This document shows positions 16,137 through 24,460 of a stretch of 64,000 nt of DNA, one piece after another; the stretch's first letter is position 1; each line of letters opens with the position of its first letter. Below the pieces are notes generated by a model. It saw nothing but the letters and a program-made list of their open reading frames with translations, made no database searches and was not told where the DNA came from. The stretch is from CAXXOK01 sp963675365 (GTDB lineage: Bacteria > Bacillota > Clostridia > Christensenellales > Aristaeellaceae): NCBI GenBank assembly GCA_963675365.2, contig CAXXVA010000001.1:310001-374000 (forward strand), written 5' to 3'. The position numbers and the translations under genes are program-made.

Positions 16137-16492
16137 CAGCTCACGCCCTTTACGATGGAGGTTTTCAATCCTAAATACCTGCGCTTGAACTCATACTCTC
16201 CCAAGGTGGTGATGAGCCGTTTCTCACCCAGGAACCGCACCCACATACCGGGTTTCACATCATCCCGGTACCGAATGGTGAAGTTGATGACGCTCTCGGC
16301 ATTCTTGGTATCCGCAGCGCGATAGGTTTGGTTGCCAGCCTCCAATGCCGATGCCCACACACGGCAGATCACAGTATCAGCGGGCTCGGGATAACCGTTC
16401 TCATTGATCACATTTTCCGTCAGCCCGATTTCGATTAAATGCCGAAGGTCGCCCGGGCGTGGGTTGCCTTCAAATTGTTTGTAACCACGCAC
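16136..16492 (-). CDS. Head-tail joining (head closure) protein
   Basis: A 118-residue protein with NPRPGDLRHLIEIGLTENVI, AAD-x-x-x-AE and a short beta-barrel pattern (VRFLGEKRLITTLGEY), resembling the phage head-tail joining family (SPP1 gp16 type). It plugs the connector after packaging. It lies between the gp6-like connector and the tail terminator genes with near-zero spacing. Confidence 0.8.
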   Translation of the reverse strand: MRGYKQFEGNPRPGDLRHLIEIGLTENVINENGYPEPADTVICRVWASALEAGNQTYRAADTKNAESVINFTIRYRDDVKPGMWVRFLGEKRLITTLGEYEFKRRYLGLKTSIVKGVS

Positions 16493-16506
16493 GCGGAATT
16501 CACCCC

Positions 16507-16791
16507 TTAAAACATCTTCGCTGCATCACGGTGAGGGTACAGCAGGTTCTCAAACGCCATCCGCATGGTCAGGTACACCTGTATGTCGGCATTCTCGCGA
16601 TTCTCATAGTAGTGGCTGCACATCAGCAAAATAGCCAACCGCACAGGCTCCGGCGCGTTTTCATCAAACGGCACGCGGCAGAAGTCTTCTGCAGCCGCCT
16701 GCGCCTGCGCGATCAGCGTTTCGAGATAAGCATCTTCATCGTCATACTGAATACGCAGGTGCGTTTTCAGCTCCGGTACAGTGATAACCAC
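16507..16791 (-). CDS. Head-tail connector (gp6-like)
   Basis: A 94-residue all-helical protein: VPELKTHLRIQYDDEDAYLE and LIAQAQAAAEDFCRV are characteristic of the phage gp6-like adaptor family that forms a ring under the portal. It follows the capsid and head fiber genes and precedes the head closure gene, the expected order. Confidence 0.87.
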   Translation of the reverse strand: MVITVPELKTHLRIQYDDEDAYLETLIAQAQAAAEDFCRVPFDENAPEPVRLAILLMCSHYYENRENADIQVYLTMRMAFENLLYPHRDAAKMF

Positions 16792-16802
16792 AGGCTCACC
16801 GC

Positions 16803-17060
16803 CTAGGCTTCATCAGGCGCAGACGCCATGAGGCCGGCGCTGCGAAGCGCTGCCAGCAAAGCGTTATGCTCTGCACGCAGGGCAGCGACGGTCGTAGCCT
16901 CGCTGTCTGCGATATACGGAATCCGGGCAGTTCCACCGCCCTGGCCGTCCAGCAAATCACCGATCCCCTCTACAGACGCGCCGGGCAAGAACGTGAGTTT
17001 TCCGCCAACGACCCATTCGTTACCCCCGTGGGCATGATAGTTCTTGGTATTGCTGCTCAT
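16803..17060 (-). CDS. Head fiber / capsid decoration protein
   Basis: An 85-residue protein: NEWVVGGKLTFLPGASVEGI, then a Gly-rich linker and IPYIADSEATTVAALRAEHN followed by LLAALRSAGLMA. This pattern fits the head fiber protein family (phi29 gp8.5 type), with a short beta helix and a C-terminal helical trimeriser. It is encoded directly after the major capsid gene, so it probably decorates the capsid. Confidence 0.75.
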   Translation of the reverse strand: MSSNTKNYHAHGGNEWVVGGKLTFLPGASVEGIGDLLDGQGGGTARIPYIADSEATTVAALRAEHNALLAALRSAGLMASAPDEA

Positions 17061-17089
17061 TTAACTTCATCTCCTTAGTCAATCAGAAA

Positions 17090-17115
17090 GGGAGAGCTCT
17101 TTCACAGGCTCTCCC
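17090..17115 (-). terminator. Terminator-like hairpin after the major capsid gene
   Basis: GGGAGAGC (17090-17097) pairs perfectly with GCTCTCCC (17108-17115) across a 10-base loop, followed leftward by TTTCT. It lies 8 bases beyond the capsid stop codon and could reduce read-through so that capsid protein dominates. Confidence 0.65.
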
Positions 17116-17123
17116 ACTTGGGA

Positions 17124-18326
17124 TCAGGCAGTCTTCATCTGCAGGCATTTGACAGCTTCAGGCAGGATCAGGCGGCCGTCGACACGTTGGGTGACCTTGA
17201 AACCAACCTGATCGTTCTTGGCATACAGTTCATTGAGACGCTGCATGGAGCGCCCTTCCCGGTCAGCCAGCCAATAGTACGAATAATCGCCGTATAGAAT
17301 GGCCTTATTCGCCGCAGTCGGAAGCGGCATATAGTTGGAGGTCAGCACACGCTGGTTGAGGAGGGTATCCGGCTGACCGTGCAATAAACCCGGCTGCCAC
17401 ATGAATTGCCCGTTTCCATCCTTGAGCTTGCGAAGCAGCTTGATGGTCGCGTCGTTCATGATGAACATAGCCTTGCGGCGGTAACCGGCTTTCAACGAGT
17501 GCTGCAGATCGAGCAGCTCATCCGCCGTAATCGCAGCCGCACCTGCCGCGGTGACGCCAAGTTCCGCGCCGTTGGTCGCGTGCAGCAATCCCGTAGGCTT
17601 GTGGCTGCCATCGCCCGTAAGAATGGCTTCCTCCTCGGCTGCTCCGACACGGCGGGCAAACTCGTTGGTAATGTATGCGGCGAGGTCAAACACCGCGTCA
17701 TGCAGGAACTCTTCCGACACACGGATCATGGTGGCGACTTTATGGGCGCTGAGCGTGATCTGCCCGAAAGCGTCGTCCGACTCGGGGATGGCAGCTTCCT
17801 CTTCCACCCAGTTCGCGGTACCTTTCGTGGTGACGAGCGGAATCTTTCGGTCGCCTGTGGAGGTCGTGATCACGCGTACGATACCGCGCATGATGTTTTC
17901 TTCCTGCAGGGCTTCAACCAGCGTGCGCTCAAACTCGTCAGGAATGGTATATCCGCCTTCCGATAGCTCGCCGATCTGGAGCGCATTGCGCACTTCATAA
18001 GAGGAACGGTCGCGCATCTGTTTCCAGAAAGCCTCGTTATAGACCGTGCTGGCACAGCCGGGGCGGTTATCCGGCTTGATCGGCTGTTCCGGTTTGGAAG
18101 TGTAGACCGTATTTGCCGGCGCATTCATCTCGCGCTCCAGCGCTTCAGCGCGTTCCTCGCGCTCAACGGCATGCCCGAGATCGACGACCTCCTGCTCCAT
18201 GCGCTCATAGGTCTGCGTATCCTCGGCGGACATCAAACCGTCCTCGCCGCGATGTTCGTCCAAGAATGCTTTGGCTTTATCCCAGATTTCACCGCGCTTT
18301 TTGCGCATTGCAAGTACCTTGCTCAT
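17124..18326 (-). CDS. Major capsid protein (HK97 fold)
   Basis: A 400-residue protein. Residues 1-75 form a charged coiled coil (MSKVLAMRKKRGEIWDKAKA onward), the delta/scaffold domain removed by the protease. The mature part from about residue 95 has the HK97 features GGYTIPDEFERTLVEALQEE, EEFLHDAVFDLAAYITNEFA and GDGSHKPTGLL. It follows the ClpP-like protease gene by 20 bases. No separate scaffold gene is seen, consistent with a fused delta domain. Confidence 0.93.
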   Translation of the reverse strand: MSKVLAMRKKRGEIWDKAKAFLDEHRGEDGLMSAEDTQTYERMEQEVVDLGHAVEREERAEALEREMNAPANTVYTSKPEQPIKPDNRPGCASTVYNEAFWKQMRDRSSYEVRNALQIGELSEGGYTIPDEFERTLVEALQEENIMRGIVRVITTSTGDRKIPLVTTKGTANWVEEEAAIPESDDAFGQITLSAHKVATMIRVSEEFLHDAVFDLAAYITNEFARRVGAAEEEAILTGDGSHKPTGLLHATNGAELGVTAAGAAAITADELLDLQHSLKAGYRRKAMFIMNDATIKLLRKLKDGNGQFMWQPGLLHGQPDTLLNQRVLTSNYMPLPTAANKAILYGDYSYYWLADREGRSMQRLNELYAKNDQVGFKVTQRVDGRLILPEAVKCLQMKTA

Positions 18327-18346
18327 GATGGGGTTCCTCCTTTAAA

Positions 18347-19198
18347 TCATCGCCGCGAAGGCTGAATTAAGCCCAGCCGTTTTTCCAGCTGGGCGATGGG
18401 GGTTCCGGGCTTACCCGGTGGTTCTGTTCCGTCCTGATCCTCAGAGGCGGTTTGTGCTACAGCAGATGTATGGTCTTTCCCCCTGTCGGGGCGGGACAGA
18501 TTGAATTGGCTGTGCTGCTCGCCGGTTTCTTCATTTGGCGGATGACACGTTGGTTCTTGCGTTTCCTCTTGTTCCGTATGCTGCAAGTGTGGAATTTGCC
18601 GGTCAAACCAAGCTTTCACCCTGGTTTCGGCCTCACTGCGGTCCACGCGGTGCACGCGTCCATTGTTGCTCACGCCAGCGACAGTTTCTTCCTCGGAGAT
18701 GCCGTCGATAAACCCGTCCTTGAACGCGGCATTTGCATCCATCCATGTCACAGAAGTCATCATGGCAGCGATATCCTCACGGTTTCTCGGGCATCGCTTG
18801 GCGTAAATATTGAGGATGCTTTCTTTGCTGGCGCGCAGCAATCCGACCGCTTCCAGCAAGTCCCGCTCATTGCCCCAGGCTACAACGCTTGGATCGTGAA
18901 TCATGAGGATGGAACCGGGGCTCATCTCCAGACGGTCAGCGGCCATGGCGACTACCGAACCGGCGGATGCCGCTGTTCCGGAAATCGTGATCATGACCCT
19001 GCCGGGATAAGCACGGATGTCATCGTGCATGCGGGTCGCGGCATTGCAGCTGCCGCCATAGCTGTTGAAGCGGATGTGCACGTCATCCTTGTATGGGTTG
19101 TTCTCGCCATAGAGCGCTTCGTGCAGAGCTTCCGGGGTGATCTCGTCACCCCAGAAAACACCTTCGTCGATGTACCCGTTAAGCGTGATCTCTCTCAT
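18347..19198 (-). CDS. Head maturation protease (ClpP-like)
   Basis: A 283-residue protein. Residues 1-190 form a ClpP/S14-type domain: RFNSYGGSCNAATRMHDDIR, the nucleophile Ser in GTAASAGSVVAMAA and the His in ILMIHDPSVVAWG. The C-terminal 90 residues are a low-complexity, probably self-cleaved tail. It trims the capsid scaffold domain during head maturation. GGAGG precedes the ATG by 8 bases. It sits between portal and capsid genes as expected. Confidence 0.92.
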   Translation of the reverse strand: MREITLNGYIDEGVFWGDEITPEALHEALYGENNPYKDDVHIRFNSYGGSCNAATRMHDDIRAYPGRVMITISGTAASAGSVVAMAADRLEMSPGSILMIHDPSVVAWGNERDLLEAVGLLRASKESILNIYAKRCPRNREDIAAMMTSVTWMDANAAFKDGFIDGISEEETVAGVSNNGRVHRVDRSEAETRVKAWFDRQIPHLQHTEQEETQEPTCHPPNEETGEQHSQFNLSRPDRGKDHTSAVAQTASEDQDGTEPPGKPGTPIAQLEKRLGLIQPSRR

Positions 19199-19201
19199 CG
19201 G

Positions 19202-19381
19202 TCATTCCTCCAATTCATGCGCCCAGACAATGCCGGCCAAAACAAAAAAGACACAGGACACAGCCACGCTGTTGCCATATGCCTTGTAGACTGCTCCGTC
19301 TGTCGCCGGGCTCTTCAGCCACCTGATGATTTGTTTTGCCGACTTAGGCCGCCGGGTCGATTTCGTGGCGGGGTCGAAATA
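19202..19381 (-). pseudogene. C-terminal remnant of a DNA cytosine-5 methyltransferase
   Basis: Right after the portal stop, and in the same frame, about 59 codons read YFDPATKSTRRPKSAKQIIR, then WLKSPATDGAVYKAYGNSVA and VSCVFFVLAGIVWAHELEE. The Y-K-A-Y-G-N-S-V-A-V element is the C5-methyltransferase C-terminal motif (Q-R-Y-x-x-L-G-N-S). No ATG is in frame, although an ATG lies one base out of frame at the start. The catalytic part is absent. This could be a degraded gene or a short gene with a start lesion. Its stop overlaps the ribosome site of the protease gene. Confidence 0.6.
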
Positions 19382-20605
19382 TCATGATTCCTTACCATTC
19401 AAGCTACTAGTCCCCTTTGTGGATGATATCCGCATCATATTTCCGTTCACGAGATAGTCGTCGCCGCCGTTGGCTTTTTCAATGGGGTTCATGTTCTCCA
19501 GCTCACGGATATCATTTGCGGAAAGCCAGCCGTTTTGACGGCCAATGGCATACCCTTCCATGCGTTCCTTGTAGCTGCCGCGCATGAGGCCGTCGATATT
19601 GAACCGGACATAATAAACGCCCTTCTCCTTGTCGGAAAAGAGCGCTCGGTTCAGTGATTGCTCCATTCGCACCAGCCACGGTCTGATGGTGTGCATCGCG
19701 AAGCTGATGGACTGATGTTCAATATTGGAGAATGTAGCGTGTTCCAAGTCGCCGATCATGTGCGGCGGCACACGGTAAATGCGACAAATTTCGTTGACTT
19801 GGAATTTACGGCTTTCCAGAAACTGCGCCTCATTGTTCGGCATCGAGATACGCTCGAACTTCATGTTCTCTTCGAGAATAGCCACCTTGCCCGTGTTGGA
19901 TGACCCGCCGTAAGCCGCATTCCAGCTCTCCCGAAGCGCTGACGGATTTTTCACGGTATTGGGGTGCGTAAGCACACCGCTGGGCGTCGCGCCATGCGCA
20001 AAGAATTTACTCCCGTATTCTTCCGCCGCAATACCCAGCCCAATAGCGTTCTTTTCGAGGGCAATCGGCGAGTACCCCATCACCCCGTCAAAACCAAGCC
20101 CTGGGATATGGAGGATATCTTCCGGTCTGAGCCTGACGAGCTTGTTGTCGCGGGTTGTGTACTCGTATATCAACATGCCACCTGCGTCACGGTCCACCTG
20201 CATCTTATCCGGCAACAGCGGATACAACCCGATGATCTTTCCACGGCCTGAACGGATGATTTGGTTGTAGGCATTCCCCCACAGGAGCAGGTGCGCTAGC
20301 GTCGTCTCCCGCCACACAAACGAGGTCATCTCGCTATTGGGTTCATCATGCAGGATGGAATACAGCGGGTGATCCAAAGACTTTTCCTTGCTTGAACTTG
20401 TGTAGTGATACACATGAAGGGGTAAACTCGCCACCGTTTCCGCAATCACCCGCACACAGGCATACACCGCCGACATCTGCATGGCGGAGCGGGGCGTGAC
20501 AGACTTGCCGGATGCGCTTGACCCAAAATAAAACGCCAGCGCTTGGCTGACGGCGTTTTGGGGCTTGTCCCGTGAACGGAACAACAGGGAGAACGGATTT
20601 TTCAT
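19382..20605 (-). CDS. Phage portal protein (HK97 family)
   Basis: A 407-residue protein with the portal hallmarks AMQMSAVYACVRVIAETVAS, TLAHLLLWGNAYNQIIRS, PEDILHIPGLGFDGVMGYSP, FQVNEICRIYRVPPHMIGDL and MEQSLNRALFSDKEKGVYYV. It forms the dodecameric vertex through which DNA is packaged. GGAGG precedes the ATG. It is separated from terminase by the HNH gene and an inserted AAA ATPase gene. Confidence 0.93.
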   Translation of the reverse strand: MKNPFSLLFRSRDKPQNAVSQALAFYFGSSASGKSVTPRSAMQMSAVYACVRVIAETVASLPLHVYHYTSSSKEKSLDHPLYSILHDEPNSEMTSFVWRETTLAHLLLWGNAYNQIIRSGRGKIIGLYPLLPDKMQVDRDAGGMLIYEYTTRDNKLVRLRPEDILHIPGLGFDGVMGYSPIALEKNAIGLGIAAEEYGSKFFAHGATPSGVLTHPNTVKNPSALRESWNAAYGGSSNTGKVAILEENMKFERISMPNNEAQFLESRKFQVNEICRIYRVPPHMIGDLEHATFSNIEHQSISFAMHTIRPWLVRMEQSLNRALFSDKEKGVYYVRFNIDGLMRGSYKERMEGYAIGRQNGWLSANDIRELENMNPIEKANGGDDYLVNGNMMRISSTKGTSSLNGKES

Positions 20606-20630
20606 TCACGACCTCCATTCTTGGACATGA

Positions 20631-20657
20631 AAAAAGCACCTCCGTGCGGAGATGCTT
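20631..20657 (-). terminator. Intrinsic terminator of the AAA ATPase gene
   Basis: Read leftward, GCATCTCCG, loop CA, CGGAGGTGC followed by six T. It lies 24 bases past the ATPase stop and just before the portal gene, so the ATPase gene is transcriptionally insulated from the head operon. Confidence 0.82.
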
Positions 20658-20680
20658 GGATCAAATTCCAGCTATCTATG

Positions 20681-21919
20681 TTATATAATCCATATGGGAA
20701 CAATCAGGCTCTGACTGTCCATTGCGGACAGATCATTTTTCATGCAGAGGACCGCACCCATGCCACGAGGAATAGAACCTTTGTCCAGCAGTTTAAACGC
20801 TCTCGAGATACGGTTATCCGGACTGGCGGTTTTTTTGATCTCCATAGGGTTGAGCTGGCCATTCGCCTCCAATATCACATCAATTTCCTGCGCGTCTTTA
20901 TCGCGGAAATAATATAAGTTTGGTTCCATCCCTGCATTCAGATAACTTTTAACGATTTCTGCCACCGTGTAGTTTTCAAGGATTGCGCCGTTCATCGCCC
21001 CTGCTTCCAATGTTTCAGCGCTGGTCCATTTTGTCAGATACGCAACAAGCCCGGAATCATAGAAATAAAGCTTTGGGGATCTTACTGTTCTCTTGAGAAG
21101 GTTATTGGAATATGGATACAGATAGAAAATAATCCCTGAGCGTTCCAGAATACCCAGCCATTCTTTGACCTTTTCAGAGCGCATACCATCCACATCACGG
21201 CCTATCTCCGCCGCATTCACCAATTGAGCACACCTGCAGGCAACCGCCCGAATAAACCGCGCAAATTCCGTGGCGTCAATGCTCCCGCTGAGTTCCCGCA
21301 CATCACGCTCGATGTAGGTTTGAATATAGCTTGCATAGAACAACTGCCGATTACTGACCCGCCCGCTGGTATACGCCGGCATTGATCCCTTAAAGATTCT
21401 CTGATACAAGCCAGGGGTGTCGGCTGCTTCCCGATGCTTTTTCCTGCTGTTTAGAGACTCAAGGCTTAGAATAAAAGGTTCCGCCGTGCCATCACCGTGG
21501 AGTTCCTTCTGTGAAAGGGTTGTCAGATGCAATACGGCAACCCGGCCCGCGAGAGACTCGCCTGTGAGCTCCATAAGCCGAAACGGCTGCGAACCGGTCA
21601 GCCAAAACAATCCGGGTTGCTGCTCGCGATCTGCGATGAGTTTAATATAGCTGAAGAGTTGTGGTGCATACTGCACTTCATCAATAAGGACAGGAGGTTT
21701 ATGCAGCTGTAAAAACATCTCCGGATCATTCATCGCCAGCGCACGGGCATCAAGATCATCCAGAGAGATGTAGTTCCGCTGCGTATCCTGCATCAATCTC
21801 TTCAGCATTGTGGTTTTCCCAACCTGGCGCTGGCCAGTCACCAAAACAACAGGGTATTCTTGTGATGCTTGTAAAACGATCGTCTCCAGGTCTCGCGGGA
21901 TATATAGGATATCCGGCAT
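20681..21919 (-). CDS. AAA family ATPase with DUF4143 C-terminal domain
   Basis: A 412-residue protein, start MPDILYIPRDLETIVLQASQ, 6 bases after GGAGGT. Walker A is VLVTGQRQVGKTTML and Walker B is PVLIDEVQYAP, followed by sensor-like LTGSQPFRLM. The C-terminal half has the DUF4143 pattern (KLYFYDSGLVAYLTKWTSAE, YYFRDKDAQEIDVILEANGQ), where E-I-D-V-I-L-E resembles a nuclease-type core. The role is unknown; such proteins are common in bacteria and archaea. It has its own promoter and terminator and interrupts the terminase-portal order, so it is an accessory insertion. Confidence 0.85.
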   Translation of the reverse strand: MPDILYIPRDLETIVLQASQEYPVVLVTGQRQVGKTTMLKRLMQDTQRNYISLDDLDARALAMNDPEMFLQLHKPPVLIDEVQYAPQLFSYIKLIADREQQPGLFWLTGSQPFRLMELTGESLAGRVAVLHLTTLSQKELHGDGTAEPFILSLESLNSRKKHREAADTPGLYQRIFKGSMPAYTSGRVSNRQLFYASYIQTYIERDVRELSGSIDATEFARFIRAVACRCAQLVNAAEIGRDVDGMRSEKVKEWLGILERSGIIFYLYPYSNNLLKRTVRSPKLYFYDSGLVAYLTKWTSAETLEAGAMNGAILENYTVAEIVKSYLNAGMEPNLYYFRDKDAQEIDVILEANGQLNPMEIKKTASPDNRISRAFKLLDKGSIPRGMGAVLCMKNDLSAMDSQSLIVPIWII

Positions 21920-21936
21920 ATCCATACCTCCAATTT

Positions 21937-21988
21937 CGGCTATTTTACAATTCGTTTGTATTATAGCCGATATAGTCAGGCTTTGCAA
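21937..21988 (-). promoter_or_regulatory. Promoter and inverted repeat of the AAA ATPase gene
   Basis: Leftward TTGCAA (21988-21983), 17-base spacer, TATAAT (21965-21960). CGGCTAT (21937-21943) and ATAGCCG (21963-21969) form a perfect inverted repeat spanning the -10 region and the likely start of transcription, suggesting a repressor site. Confidence 0.72.
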
Positions 21989-22002
21989 GTCTGAACCTGC
22001 CG

Positions 22003-22329
22003 TTATAACCCAAGCCCGGTCTTTCTGTCATGGCATGGTTTGCACAGCGGTTGCCAGTTGCTTTCGTCCCAGAACAGCGTTTCATCACCGCGGTGTGGGA
22101 TGATGTGATCAACTGCGGTTGCTGGGACAGTGCGGTTGTTTCGCAGGCATTCAGCACACAAAGGGTTTTGCTTCAAAAACCGCGCTCGTGCTTTTTGCCA
22201 TCGGCTGTCATACCCGCGAGCAGCAGCACTTTCACGGGCATACAGACCTCGATGCTGTTCACAATACACACCATCCGACAGATTCGGACATCCGGGATGG
22301 CGGCATGGGCGTTTCGGTTTATGTGGCAT
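22003..22329 (-). CDS. HNH endonuclease
   Basis: A 108-residue protein with four zinc-binding-type Cys pairs (CRHPGCPNLSDGVYCEQH, CAECL) and the HNH core VDHIIPHRGDETLFWDESNW followed by CKPCHDRKTG. Phage HNH proteins beside terminase nick DNA and stimulate cos-type packaging. Here the gene is downstream of the large terminase instead of upstream, with a 10-base gap and its own GGAGG. Confidence 0.9.
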   Translation of the reverse strand: MPHKPKRPCRHPGCPNLSDGVYCEQHRGLYARESAAARGYDSRWQKARARFLKQNPLCAECLRNNRTVPATAVDHIIPHRGDETLFWDESNWQPLCKPCHDRKTGLGL

Positions 22330-22338
22330 TGCCGCCTC

Positions 22339-23898
22339 CTAGATCAACAAAAGGCCCCTGTCATCGTCATATACGCTGCCATGCCCGCCCTGATTCTTCA
22401 TAGCGCGGTCCAGCGCCATCACCAGCGCAACGGCTCCATCCACCTTTTCGGTGGATTTGGCTTTGTCAATTTTGAGATTGCCCGCAGGATCGGTTTTGAC
22501 AAAGGCGTTGTCCATATTCCAACGGAGTACCGGGTGCCCGCCATGAGCGATACGGTGCTCCAGCACCAACCGCATCAATTCCTTGGTCGGCGGGCTCATA
22601 TCCCGAAATCCCTGCCCAAAGGGAACCATGGTGAAACCGTCGTCCTCCAACGCCTGCACCATCATAGCCGCGTTCCAGCGGTCATAGGCAATCTCACGGA
22701 TATTGTATTTTTCACCCAGATGGATGATGCGCTGCTCTATGAATCCGTAATGCACGACATTCCCTTCGGTGGTCTGGATGAACTCCTGCTTTTCCCACAC
22801 GTCGTACATCACATGATCGCGGCGCACACGCAGTTCCAGCGTCTCACCGGGCAGCCAGAAAAACGGCAGCACGAAGTACGGTTCATCCTCCGTATCCGGC
22901 GGGAAGACAAGTACAATAGTCGTCAGGTCACTGGTACTCGCCAGGTCAAGCCCTGCATAGCACACGCGCCCATCCAACATGGATATGTCAAAGGCCGCTC
23001 CACATTCATCCCATTTGTCCATGGGCATCCAACGCACGGATTGCTTGACCCACTGGTTCAGCCGCAGCTGGCGGAACATGTTCTCGTCCGCAGGCGATTC
23101 AATCGCTTTATGATAGGCGTCACGCACCTTATCCATACCGATGGTATGCCCCAGCGAGGGATTGGCCTTATGCCAGTTCTTTTCGGACTTCCAATCCTCG
23201 GTTTCGGGCAGTCCGAATACCACGGGGTAGAAGCGCGGGTCACGCTTTCGGCCTTCCAGGATATCGACAGCCTTCTGATGTACCTCCCAGCAAATGCTGT
23301 TGCGGTCAGTCCCGGCTGTGGTGAGAAAGAAAAACAGCGGCTGCTTTCGCGCATCACCGCTGCCCTGCGTCATGACGTCAAATAGCTTTCGGGTCGGCTG
23401 GGTATGCAGTTCATCAAAAATGCAGGCGGATACATTCAATCCATGTTTCGTCGCCACCTCGGAAGACAACACCTGATAAATGCTCCCTGTCGGCTGAAAC
23501 ACCATGCGCTTGGTGGATGGGATGATCTTGATGCGTTTTCTGAGCGCAGGCGATTGTTTGACCATGTCAACCGCGACGTCAAACACGATACCCGCCTGCT
23601 GACGGTCGGATGCGCAGGAATATACCTCCGCTTTCCATTCATCATCATTAGCCAGCATGTTCAGCGCGACCGCAGCACCGAGCTCGCTCTTGCCGTTTTT
23701 CTTCGGGATTTCAATATACGCCGAGCTAAACTGCCGCATACTGGGGTCTTCGTCGCGCACGGTGCCGAACACATCCGAAACGACCTTCCGCTGCCAGGGC
23801 AGCAGATGAAACGGTTTGCCGTGGAACTCCCCCTTGGTATGGCGCAGGCATTCGATGAACCGGATGACACGCTGGGCTTTCCGTTCATCCAGCGCCAT
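22339..23898 (-). CDS. Terminase large subunit
   Basis: A 519-residue protein starting MALDERKAQRVIRFIECLRH; this ATG follows GAGGGG and gives a short overlap with the small subunit gene. Walker A-like IPKKNGKSELGAAVALN, Walker B region VSACIFDELHTQ and nuclease-domain acidic residues in VCYAGLDLASTSDLTTIVLV match YmfN/P27-partner terminases. It powers DNA translocation and cuts concatemers. Confidence 0.93.
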   Translation of the reverse strand: MALDERKAQRVIRFIECLRHTKGEFHGKPFHLLPWQRKVVSDVFGTVRDEDPSMRQFSSAYIEIPKKNGKSELGAAVALNMLANDDEWKAEVYSCASDRQQAGIVFDVAVDMVKQSPALRKRIKIIPSTKRMVFQPTGSIYQVLSSEVATKHGLNVSACIFDELHTQPTRKLFDVMTQGSGDARKQPLFFFLTTAGTDRNSICWEVHQKAVDILEGRKRDPRFYPVVFGLPETEDWKSEKNWHKANPSLGHTIGMDKVRDAYHKAIESPADENMFRQLRLNQWVKQSVRWMPMDKWDECGAAFDISMLDGRVCYAGLDLASTSDLTTIVLVFPPDTEDEPYFVLPFFWLPGETLELRVRRDHVMYDVWEKQEFIQTTEGNVVHYGFIEQRIIHLGEKYNIREIAYDRWNAAMMVQALEDDGFTMVPFGQGFRDMSPPTKELMRLVLEHRIAHGGHPVLRWNMDNAFVKTDPAGNLKIDKAKSTEKVDGAVALVMALDRAMKNQGGHGSVYDDDRGLLLI

Positions 23899-24379
23899 CG
23901 CGCCATTCCCCTCTGAGCAGTTTTTCCATGGGATCCTCTGCATCTGCCGAGGCGTCAGGATCCCCCGCAATAATGCGCGAACGGCAGGCTGGGGTCAGCC
24001 CAAACTCGGTGCAGAACGATTGCATGATTTTAAGGTTCTGCTGCGCGATAGACACCTGCGGCACTTGCTGGACATACCCGCTGGGCGTTTTAAAGATCGA
24101 GCCGTGTTTTGTAATGAACTCCTCCGCTTCACGCCAGCGTGCATACGCCTGGCAGTAACCGGCGAATGCGGTCAGGTCAGCCGCAGTCAGCACACCCATG
24201 GCCTTTAAGGAGGATGCCAGCCGTTTCCACTCTTTCTTTGCTTCAGGCATCAGCCAGTTGGGGCATCGGATGTCAGCTTTGGGCGGCACCGGCTCATGTT
24301 CATTGAGCTTGCGCTTGCCGGGATTGCCTTCCAGCACCTTGAGCGCGGTAGGCTTGGGTCTACGGCCGGTTGTAGCCAC
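23885..24379 (-). CDS. Terminase small subunit (P27 family)
   Basis: A 164-residue protein starting MATTGRRPKPTALKVLEGNP, the P27-family signature (R-P-x-P-x-x-L-K-x-L-x-G-N-P). It then has LTAADLTAFAGYCQAYARWR and an acidic C-terminus. It recognises packaging sites and loads the large subunit. The 14-base overlap with the large subunit gene indicates coupled translation. Confidence 0.93.
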   Translation of the reverse strand: MATTGRRPKPTALKVLEGNPGKRKLNEHEPVPPKADIRCPNWLMPEAKKEWKRLASSLKAMGVLTAADLTAFAGYCQAYARWREAEEFITKHGSIFKTPSGYVQQVPQVSIAQQNLKIMQSFCTEFGLTPACRSRIIAGDPDASADAEDPMEKLLRGEWRDGAG

Positions 24380-24460
24380 AGGCGTTTCCTCCCTTCATTG
24401 AAAATAGGCACAAAAATACCGCCGTGCGGTGCACAGCGGCTTATCGGAATAGCGTGGATA

